Part shown: piece by piece, positions 7,288-13,588 of the stretch
Position numbering within the stretch: position 1 is the first letter of the stretch
Layout: every line of letters begins with the position of its first letter
Source: CBIFWW01 sp966186435
GTDB taxonomy: Bacteria > Pseudomonadota > Gammaproteobacteria > Enterobacterales > Enterobacteriaceae
Assembly: GCA_966186435.1 (NCBI GenBank)
Contig: CBIFWW010000073.1
Location: 1 to 16,487 of the forward strand
Reading direction: 5' to 3'
Length of the DNA: 16,487 nt
Position numbers and translations under genes: made by a program
Notes under the pieces: generated by a model
Database searches by the model: none
What the model was told of the DNA's origin: nothing
Seen by the model: the letters and a program-made list of their open reading frames with translations, nothing else

Positions 7288-8193
7288 TCAGGCCGGGGTA
7301 TGAGCACCCTGTAAGGCCAGGCGAATATAGCCGTTATTTTCTGCTAAAAATGACTCAGCACGTTGCGCATCCACGCCAGCTAATACCATCAGGATCGCGG
7401 TTTTACAGTGATGGTTGGCACCCGCCAGGGCGGTTTTGGCTTCCTGACGATTGCAGTCACCGGCCTCCATCACAATGGCAATCTGGCGCTCCTGCATCTG
7501 AGTGCCATTGGCCTCCAAATCGACCCGCAGGTTGCTGAACACCCGGCCACTGCGCACCGCCAGCGCGGTGCTAACCATATTGAGGATCAGATTCTGGGCG
7601 GTGATCGCCTTCGGGTTACCAAAGCCTGCCACCACTTCCGCACCGGTTAATGGTGCGATGGTGATATCACAAAGATGGGCCGCTTCACTCTGGCCATTGG
7701 CGGTAATCACCGCCCGGCGGGCGTTGATTGACCAGGCGTGGCGCAGTGCCCCCCAAACCCACGGTGTTTTGCCGCCAACGCTCAGGGCCAGTAGCATGTC
7801 GCGCTCATTAAACCCCACGGCTTTTAGATCGCGAATACCGCGCTCGTAATCCTGGGCCACCTCAGAAACCTGATTAAGCATGGCCTGCGCGCCACCGGCA
7901 ATAATGCCCAGCACCGGGCTTTTGCCACCAGGTGCAAATTCACTGGCGGCGAGCATAGCGCTGCGACCCGACTGCCCTGCCCCAATAATTACCAGCCGCC
8001 CGCCGTTGCTCAGGGAGGCAGTGGCACTATCTACCAGCCGGGCAATGGCCGGTAACCACGGCGTGATGGCGTCGGAGATGTGTTTATCTTCCTGATTGAT
8101 GAGCGTCAGCATATCTTCCGTGGCCTGGCTATCAATATGGGTGGTATGCGCGTTACGGCGGGTAGAGGTCACTATAGTTGGCTCTAATTTCAT
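7288..8193 (-). CDS. Divergent MurQ-like SIS-domain protein
   Basis: This 301-residue protein aligns along its length with MurQ (E. coli 298), the etherase that splits N-acetylmuramic acid 6-phosphate into GlcNAc-6-phosphate and D-lactate during cell-wall recycling. The SIS sugar-phosphate site is present (GGRLVIIGAGQSGR, residues 64-77). Both catalytic glutamates are kept: Glu85 in AASEF and Glu111 in SEVAQD, matching Glu83 and Glu114. The MurQ signature usually read as TGSSRMKAGTAQK is instead AGFGNPKAITAQN (189-201), and DASEC is AASEF. It may therefore act on a related sugar acid or have lost activity. No murP, murR or other recycling gene is adjacent. AAGGAG at 8200-8205 sets the start; TATAGT at 8223-8228 (minus strand) may be its -10 box. 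Confidence 0.75.
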   Translation of the reverse strand: MKLEPTIVTSTRRNAHTTHIDSQATEDMLTLINQEDKHISDAITPWLPAIARLVDSATASLSNGGRLVIIGAGQSGRSAMLAASEFAPGGKSPVLGIIAGGAQAMLNQVSEVAQDYERGIRDLKAVGFNERDMLLALSVGGKTPWVWGALRHAWSINARRAVITANGQSEAAHLCDITIAPLTGAEVVAGFGNPKAITAQNLILNMVSTALAVRSGRVFSNLRVDLEANGTQMQERQIAIVMEAGDCNRQEAKTALAGANHHCKTAILMVLAGVDAQRAESFLAENNGYIRLALQGAHTPA

Positions 8194-8236
8194 CCCTGGC
8201 TCCTTGTTCTGGGTTCGTGATTACTATAAAGGCTTT

Positions 8237-8246
8237 TGCCGCGGCA
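8237..8246. repeat. 10-bp palindrome in the divergent promoter region
   Basis: TGCCGCGGCA is a perfect palindrome 44 bases upstream of the MurQ-like start, between it and divergent dcuS. It may be a regulator site; no known motif is matched. A 7-bp inverted repeat CCTTGAG/CTCAAGG (8247-8253 and 8293-8299) lies beside it. Confidence 0.25.
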
Positions 8247-8371
8247 CCTTGAGAATGCTGTCACGAATCAGCGCCTGCATGTGTAATTAATCCTCAAGGA
8301 TAGTGGATATAAAAATAGCAATTTTGCTCCAGGCTGATTCTTAAGCCTATTATTCTATTATTGCTACCCCT

Positions 8372-8399
8372 TTGATAAACCGGCCCTATCAGCGATAAT
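8372..8399 (+). promoter_or_regulatory. Sigma70 promoter of dcuSR
   Basis: TTGATA (8372-8377) and GATAAT (8394-8399) each match the consensus at five of six positions and are 16 bases apart. Transcription would start about 20 bases before the dcuS ATG, leaving a short leader. Confidence 0.65.
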
Positions 8400-8428
8400 T
8401 ACGCTTTGCTCCCCGATTGAAGGCCACC

Positions 8429-10042
8429 ATGCGCGCGCTATTCCCCCGTCAGATGACAGCCAAACGCCCAATGAAGCTCAGCACCACCGTCACACTGATG
8501 GTGAGCAGCGTGTTGATTTCGGTGCTGATAGTGGTGTACGCCCTGTGGCTGGTCCAAATCAGCCATGTCACCCGCGAGGGGGTTAAGGATACCGCCTTTG
8601 CCGTGGCCCGTACCTTGGCGGATTCCCGCGAAGTGCGTGAAGGTTTAGCCCTACCACCCCGGCAAAACCCCATTGCCGGCTTGGCGGAGCAGGTGCGTAA
8701 GCGTAATGATTTGCTGTTCGCCGTGGTGACCAATATGGACGGTATCCGTTATTCTCACCCCGATCCCCAGATTATCGGCCAGCATTTTGTCGGCAATGAT
8801 TTACATCCGGCCCTTGAAGGCCGCGAGTTTTTCGCTATTAACCACGGGGTGTTGGCCCCGGCCCTGCGGGTATTTACCCCGGTGTGGGATAGCCAACGCC
8901 GCCAGATTGGCGTGGTGGTGGTGGGTATCTCGCTAAGTAAAGTGGATCAGCAGGTTAACCGCAGCCGTTGGGGAGTGGTATGGACGGTGTTATTCAGCGT
9001 TCTGATGGGCTTCCTCGGGATCTGGGGGCTGGTGCGGGTGCTAAAGAAAATCATGTTTGGCCTCGAACCCTATGAAATCTCCTCGCGCTTTGAACAACGC
9101 CAGGCCATGCTGCAATCCCTCAAGGAAGGGGTGATCGCGGTAGACAGCCAGGGGCGAGTGACCTTAATTAACCATGCCGCCCGCCAGATGCTGCTCTCAC
9201 CGGGGCCGGGGGGCGAATCCCAACATGCCCCGCTGCTCACCGGGCTGCGTGAAGTGCTGGAAAGCGGCAGCGCGATTCTCGATCGTGAAATTGGCTGTAA
9301 TGGCCGCCTGCTGCTGTGCAATACGGTGCCGATCCGTAGCCAGAAGCGGCTGATTGGGGCCGTCAGCACCTTCCGCGATAAGACCGAAATCAGCCTGTTG
9401 ATGCAGCGGCTGGATGGGATGGTGAATTATGTAGACGCCCTGCGCCAGCACACCCATGAGTTTATGAACAAGCTGCATGTGATCCTCGGGCTGGCCCAAA
9501 TTAAGCAGTTCGATAAGCTGGAAAGCTATATCCTGCAAACCGCTCAACACTACCAGGCGGATATTGGCGATATCCAGCACAAGATTAAATCCCCGGTGAT
9601 TGCCGGTTTTATGCTGGGCAAAATTAATCGCGCCAAAGAGTTGGGCCACACGCTGGTTCTGGCCCCGGAAAGCCAGGTCCCGGATAACAGCGACGAGCGC
9701 CAGGTAACCGTGCTAATCACCCTGTTAGGCAATCTGATTGAAAATGCGCTGGATGCCATGGGCACCACCCCGGAGGGGGAAATCGGCGTATTGCTACACT
9801 ATCAGCAAGGGACGCTAAGCGTTGAGGTAAGCGATGACGGCCCCGGCATCCCCCCGCAGATAGTGGCGCAGATATTTACTAAAGGTTTCTCCACTAAAGG
9901 GGATAACCGTGGCGTAGGGTTATTCCTCGTCAAACAACAAACTGAACAGCTCGGCGGCAGCGTTAGCGTAGAATCCGAACCGGGCGTCTTTACCCAATTT
10001 TTTGCTCAGATCCCCTGGGGCAGTGAGAGGAATCACGCGTGA
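8429..10042 (+). CDS. dcuS: DcuS-type C4-dicarboxylate sensor histidine kinase
   Basis: This is a membrane kinase that senses external fumarate, succinate, malate or citrate and phosphorylates DcuR. Domains in order: TM1 about 20-42, periplasmic PAS about 43-175, TM2 about 178-200, cytoplasmic PAS about 220-320, kinase core to 537. Ligand residues known from E. coli DcuS occur at the same numbers: Arg107, His110, Phe120, Arg147, Phe149. The phosphorylated His is 343 in HEFMNKLH, the N-box Asn is 439 and the ATP-lid motif DDGPGIP starts at 469. RPMKLSTTV near residue 13 and FGLEPYEIS after TM2 match DcuS rather than CitA/DpiB. The ATG at 8429 has GAAGG five bases upstream; the TTG at 8417 has no such site. 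E. coli DcuS needs DctA or DcuB as partner; neither gene is in view. It overlaps dcuR by 4 bases. Confidence 0.94.
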   Translation: MRALFPRQMTAKRPMKLSTTVTLMVSSVLISVLIVVYALWLVQISHVTREGVKDTAFAVARTLADSREVREGLALPPRQNPIAGLAEQVRKRNDLLFAVVTNMDGIRYSHPDPQIIGQHFVGNDLHPALEGREFFAINHGVLAPALRVFTPVWDSQRRQIGVVVVGISLSKVDQQVNRSRWGVVWTVLFSVLMGFLGIWGLVRVLKKIMFGLEPYEISSRFEQRQAMLQSLKEGVIAVDSQGRVTLINHAARQMLLSPGPGGESQHAPLLTGLREVLESGSAILDREIGCNGRLLLCNTVPIRSQKRLIGAVSTFRDKTEISLLMQRLDGMVNYVDALRQHTHEFMNKLHVILGLAQIKQFDKLESYILQTAQHYQADIGDIQHKIKSPVIAGFMLGKINRAKELGHTLVLAPESQVPDNSDERQVTVLITLLGNLIENALDAMGTTPEGEIGVLLHYQQGTLSVEVSDDGPGIPPQIVAQIFTKGFSTKGDNRGVGLFLVKQQTEQLGGSVSVESEPGVFTQFFAQIPWGSERNHA

Positions 10043-10758
10043 TTAATGTGTTAATAGTGGATGATGATGCCATGGTGGCGGAGTTAAACCGGGTGTATGT
10101 TTCCCGCGTCCCGGGCTTTACCTGTTGCTGCACCGCCTCCACCCTTAGCCAGGCCATCGCTATGGTGGAAGATCCTGCTCTGGAGATTAATCTGGTGCTA
10201 CTGGATGTGTATATGCAGCAGGATAGCGGTCTGCATCTGCTGCCGGTGATCCGCGCCACCGGGCGGCCCATTGACGTGATTATGATCTCTTCCGCCGCTG
10301 ATGCCTCGACTATCCAACAATCTCTGTACTACGGGGTGGTGGATTACTTGATTAAGCCGTTCCAGTTCCCACGGTTTGAAGAGGCGCTAACGGCCTGGCG
10401 AGAAAAGAAAAACCAGATGGGCCAGCATAAATATTATGAGCAGGCCGATGTAGACCGACTGCTGCACGGCGGTGTAGCGGAAGTGTCCGATCATCGCCAG
10501 TTGCCTAAAGGCCTGACGCAACAGACCTTGCGCACATTGTGCCAGTGGATTGATAGTCATCAGGAGCTGGAGTTTTCCACCGACGATATCGCCAATGCGG
10601 TGAATATTTCCCGGGTATCCTGCCGTAAATACCTGATCTGGCTGGCGCAGATTAATATCCTCGATACCAGCATTCATTATGGCGCCACCGGCCGCCCGGT
10701 GTACCGCTACCGGCTGTTACCGGAACAATATGGCCTGCTCAAGCAATACGCCCAGTGA
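10039..10758 (+). CDS. dcuR: DcuR-type response regulator
   Basis: This is the cytoplasmic partner of DcuS. The 239-residue protein matches E. coli DcuR closely. The receiver domain (about 1-120) has Asp8-Asp9-Asp10, the phosphoacceptor Asp56, Ser84 and Lys106 in DYLIKPF. The C-terminal DNA-binding domain contains the helix-turn-helix STDDIANAVNISRVSCRKYL around residue 180-200. E. coli DcuR activates dcuB, frdABCD and dctA; here the nearby soluble reductase is an obvious candidate target, but I cannot show a binding site. The start is GTG, overlapping the dcuS stop (GTGA), with AGAGGAA upstream at 10026-10032. Its stop abuts the stop of convergent apbE with no base between. Confidence 0.95.
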   Translation: MINVLIVDDDAMVAELNRVYVSRVPGFTCCCTASTLSQAIAMVEDPALEINLVLLDVYMQQDSGLHLLPVIRATGRPIDVIMISSAADASTIQQSLYYGVVDYLIKPFQFPRFEEALTAWREKKNQMGQHKYYEQADVDRLLHGGVAEVSDHRQLPKGLTQQTLRTLCQWIDSHQELEFSTDDIANAVNISRVSCRKYLIWLAQINILDTSIHYGATGRPVYRYRLLPEQYGLLKQYAQ

Positions 10759-11712
10759 TCAGGCCAGGCGATAGCTCGAGTCGGATAACGTAAAGCGGAA
10801 GCCCCGTTGGGAGGAGATCACCACCCGGCGGTCTTTGGTAACAAAGATGGCTTCGATATCCGGCCTGCCTTTTAACGCGGCGCAGCCCTGCTCCACCCCC
10901 ATACCATAAGCCAGCGTGGTCCAGATATCCCCGTCGAGGGAATGGCGGGATATTATCGTCACGCTGTCCAGTTCGTTATTCAGCGGGTAGCCGCTGCGCG
11001 GGTCGAGAATATGATGATAACGCTGGCCCGCCACTTCAAAGAAACGCTCATACACCCCGGACGTCACTACGGATTTATCACTCACCTCGATATGGCCCAC
11101 CAGCGCCTCGCCATCGGCAAAAGGCTTTTTCAGGCCGATAGACCACCCCCCTTCAGGCGAACCCAGGGTGTGCACATTCCCCCCAAGGTTAATCAACCCG
11201 GCGGTTACCCCCTGCTGATGCAGATAATCCCGCACCCGGTCGGCAATGTAGCCTTTGGCGATAGCCCCAAGATCGATCTCCATCCCGGATCGAGCCAGGA
11301 ATACGCTGGCGCTGGCATCATCAAGGATCACTTCAGCCGGGTTGGTGCACGCCAGGCAGCGATCGATATCCGATTGTGACGGTACGCTGTCCCCTTTGAA
11401 CCCGATGCGCCAGCACTTCACCAGCGGGCCAATGGCAAGGTTAAAAGCGCTGCCGGGCAGCAGGCTGGCGCGATGGGCCACTTTTATTAATTCATAGACC
11501 GGGCGGCTAACCACCACCGGATGCAGACCGGCGGCGTGATTGATAGACATCACTTCGGAATGGTCGCGATTGACCGTCAGCAGGTCTTCATAGTGTTTGA
11601 TCAGGCGGAACACCCGGGAGGCCAGGGCTTCATCATGGACAAAAAGTTTTAATAGGATGGGGGAACCCATCAGCACCGCGCTGTAGCTGTAAACGGCCTG
11701 CGGCTGGTCCAT
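10759..11712 (-). CDS. apbE: ApbE-type FAD:protein FMN transferase, cytoplasmic
   Basis: ApbE moves FMN from FAD onto a Thr or Ser of a target protein through a phosphoester bond. The 317-residue protein shows the family blocks: MGS near residue 16, EIDLGAIAKGYIADR (145-159), NLGGN (176-180), HHILDPRSG (233-241) and the metal-binding GDIWTT (261-266). There is no signal peptide or lipobox, unlike the periplasmic ApbE of many bacteria, so it should modify a cytoplasmic protein. The reductase at 13589-16366 has a matching flavinylation site and is the likely substrate. A TTG at 11718 is in frame, but the ATG at 11712 has AAGG seven bases upstream. An intrinsic terminator separates it from the upstream aldehyde dehydrogenase, so it may have its own promoter; none was clear. 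Confidence 0.9.
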   Translation of the reverse strand: MDQPQAVYSYSAVLMGSPILLKLFVHDEALASRVFRLIKHYEDLLTVNRDHSEVMSINHAAGLHPVVVSRPVYELIKVAHRASLLPGSAFNLAIGPLVKCWRIGFKGDSVPSQSDIDRCLACTNPAEVILDDASASVFLARSGMEIDLGAIAKGYIADRVRDYLHQQGVTAGLINLGGNVHTLGSPEGGWSIGLKKPFADGEALVGHIEVSDKSVVTSGVYERFFEVAGQRYHHILDPRSGYPLNNELDSVTIISRHSLDGDIWTTLAYGMGVEQGCAALKGRPDIEAIFVTKDRRVVISSQRGFRFTLSDSSYRLA

Positions 11713-11776
11713 GAACAATCCTTAACGGTGAGAGGGCAACCTGACCATGCTACCACTGGCGTGGGGGGCAACGCAG

Positions 11777-11799
11777 AAAAAACCCGGCCTGGGCCGGGT
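11777..11799 (-). terminator. Rho-independent terminator of the aldehyde dehydrogenase gene
   Basis: ACCCGGCC (11782-11789) pairs with GGCCGGGT (11792-11799). The six A at 11777-11782 become the T-tract on the minus strand. It lies 21 bases after the aldehyde dehydrogenase stop and before apbE. Confidence 0.85.
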
Positions 11800-11820
11800 G
11801 AATTCAGGAATAGTAACTTA

Positions 11821-13341
11821 TCAGAACAGCCCCAGAGGCTGGGTGCTGTAACTCACCAGCAGGTTTTTGGTGTTCTGGTATGCATCAAGGGCCATTTTGT
11901 GGGTTTCCCGGCCAACGCCGGACTGTTTATAGCCACCGAAGGCGGCGTGAGCCGGGTAAACGTGGTAGCAGTTGGTCCATACTCGCCCGGCTTTGATGCC
12001 GCGCCCCATGCGGTAGGCCAGATTCGTATCCCGGGTCCAGACCCCTGCCCCCAGGCCATACTGGGTTTGGTTTGCCAACGCCAGGGCTTCCGCCTCATCC
12101 TTAAAGGTCGTCACCCCGATTACCGGGCCGAAGATCTCTTCCTGGAAACTGCGCATCTGGTTGTCACCTTTGATTAAGGTCGGCTGGATATAGAAGCCAT
12201 TATCCAGGTCATTACCGATGGATGCACGCTGGCCCCCGGTCAGGATCTTGCCACCCTCGTTACGGGCGATGTCGATATAAGACATGATCTTGTCAAACTG
12301 CTGCTGGGAGGCCTGAGCACCAATCATGGTGTCGGTATCGAAGGGATCGCCCCGGCGGATGGCGGCAACCTTGGCCAACACCCGTTCCATAAAGGGTTCA
12401 TAGATGGATTCATGGATCAGCGCCCGCGACGGGCAGGTACAGACCTCACCCTGGTTAAAGAAGCCCAACACCAGCCCTTCTACCGCTTTCTCGATAAATT
12501 CCGGTTCGGCATCCATCACATCTGCGAAGTAAATGTTCGGTGATTTACCACCCAGTTCCACGGTACAGGGGATCAGGTTTTCAGCGGCACAGGCCATAAT
12601 GTGGCGGCCCACGGCGGTAGACCCGGTAAAGGCGATTTTGGCAATACGTTTACTGCTGGCTAAGGCTTCACCGGCCTCACGGCCATAGCCCTGCACCACA
12701 TTGACCACCCCCGGCGGGAACAGATCGCCGATGATCTCCATCAGCAAGGTGATACTGAGCGGGGTTTGCTCCGCCGGTTTCAACACCACGCAGTTACCGG
12801 CGGCCAGCGCCGGTGCCAGCTTCCAGGCGGCCATCAGCAGCGGGAAGTTCCAAGGGATAATTTGCCCCACCACGCCCAGAGGCTCATGGAAATGGTAGGC
12901 CACGGTGTTTTCATCAATTTCAGCCGCACTGCCTTCCTGGGCACGCAGGCAACCCGCGAAGTAACGGAAATGGTCCACTGCCAGCGGAATATCAGCGTTT
13001 AAGGTTTCACGCACCGGCTTGCCGTTATCCCAGCTTTCGGCAATGGCGAGTTTCTCAAGGTTAGCCTGGATACGGTCTGCCACCTTTAACAATAACAAGG
13101 AACGCTGCTGGGCCGGGGTTTTGCCCCAGGCATCGGCGGCCCGATGAGCGGCATCCAGCGCTTTATCAATATCCGCCCCTTGGGAACGGGGGAAACGGCC
13201 TATCTCGCTGCCATCAACCGGAGAGGTATTGATAAAGTAGTCGCCGCCAACTGGCTCAACGAACTTGCCGTCGATATAGTTGCCGTAGGTAGCCTGCAAG
13301 CTAAAGAGTGCATCTGGCTTGCCGGGGTGTGCATAACGCAT
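11821..13341 (-). CDS. aldB: NAD(P)-dependent aldehyde dehydrogenase, AldB/AcoD type
   Basis: This enzyme oxidises aldehydes, most likely acetaldehyde, to the acid. At 506 residues it has the length of AldB/AcoD/ExaC proteins and shares their N-terminal YIDGKFV and C-terminal SYSTQPLGLF. The nucleotide loop is FTGSTAVG (238-245), the general base is Glu262 in VELGGKSPN, and the catalytic Cys301 lies in NQGEVCTCPSR; IPWNFP is also present. AldB rather than a close relative is likely but not certain, and cofactor preference cannot be read. The start is firm: AAAAGGAG at 13348-13355 lies six bases upstream. It sits between apbE and the fumarate reductase with terminators on both sides, so it is probably expressed alone. 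A 10-bp inverted repeat lies upstream. Confidence 0.9.
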   Translation of the reverse strand: MRYAHPGKPDALFSLQATYGNYIDGKFVEPVGGDYFINTSPVDGSEIGRFPRSQGADIDKALDAAHRAADAWGKTPAQQRSLLLLKVADRIQANLEKLAIAESWDNGKPVRETLNADIPLAVDHFRYFAGCLRAQEGSAAEIDENTVAYHFHEPLGVVGQIIPWNFPLLMAAWKLAPALAAGNCVVLKPAEQTPLSITLLMEIIGDLFPPGVVNVVQGYGREAGEALASSKRIAKIAFTGSTAVGRHIMACAAENLIPCTVELGGKSPNIYFADVMDAEPEFIEKAVEGLVLGFFNQGEVCTCPSRALIHESIYEPFMERVLAKVAAIRRGDPFDTDTMIGAQASQQQFDKIMSYIDIARNEGGKILTGGQRASIGNDLDNGFYIQPTLIKGDNQMRSFQEEIFGPVIGVTTFKDEAEALALANQTQYGLGAGVWTRDTNLAYRMGRGIKAGRVWTNCYHVYPAHAAFGGYKQSGVGRETHKMALDAYQNTKNLLVSYSTQPLGLF

Positions 13342-13418
13342 GGTTAACTCCTTTTGTAGGGTTGAGTCTCAGCGGTAGCGGGATAAGTGAAGTGTGGGGG
13401 CGCAGAGGTGATATGCCG

Positions 13419-13452
13419 CCATCATTATCATCGCCAGCAACAATAATGATGG
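13419..13452. repeat. 10-bp perfect inverted repeat upstream of the aldehyde dehydrogenase
   Basis: CCATCATTAT (13419-13428) and its exact reverse complement ATAATGATGG (13443-13452) are separated by 14 bases, 78-111 bases before the aldehyde dehydrogenase ATG. The position suits a regulator site. It could also form a hairpin, but there is no T-tract. The surrounding A+T-rich DNA (to about 13480) contrasts with the flanking genes. Confidence 0.55.
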
Positions 13453-13528
13453 TTATTGATTACAATATCACAACATTCCTGCGGCGATTTTGTGGCGAAC
13501 GGCACAGGGAATCTTGCCGGGTGGGGGC

Positions 13529-13560
13529 AAAAAAAACCACCGCCCGGTGGGCAGTGGTTT
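13529..13560 (-). terminator. Rho-independent terminator of the fumarate reductase gene
   Basis: AAACCAC-C-GCCC (13534-13545) pairs with GGGC-A-GTGGTTT (13549-13560), with one internal C/A mismatch and a three-base loop. Eight A at 13529-13536 give the T-tract on the minus strand. It lies 28 bases past the reductase stop. Confidence 0.8.
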
Positions 13561-13588
13561 GCTGTGGTTCAGATTATGTCAACACAGA

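Noticed and set aside
8417..8428. TTG start for dcuS, and TTG starts for apbE (11718) and the reductase (16381)
   Set aside because: In each case an ATG a few codons downstream has a properly spaced ribosome-binding site, and the TTG overlaps or abuts that site.
9197..9649. Minus-strand 150-residue frame inside dcuS, and similar ones inside dcuR, lacZ and the aldehyde dehydrogenase
   Set aside because: Each is fully inside a well-conserved gene, lacks a ribosome-binding site and shows no family motif.
13430..13480. FNR or CRP site upstream of the aldehyde dehydrogenase (TTGATTACAATATCACA)
   Set aside because: Only half-sites match. Spacing is wrong for FNR, and the second CRP arm matches at two of five positions.
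13342..13530. Sigma54 promoter for the aldehyde dehydrogenase
   Set aside because: TGGCGATGATAATGATGGC was examined, but the GG and GC elements do not have the required spacing.
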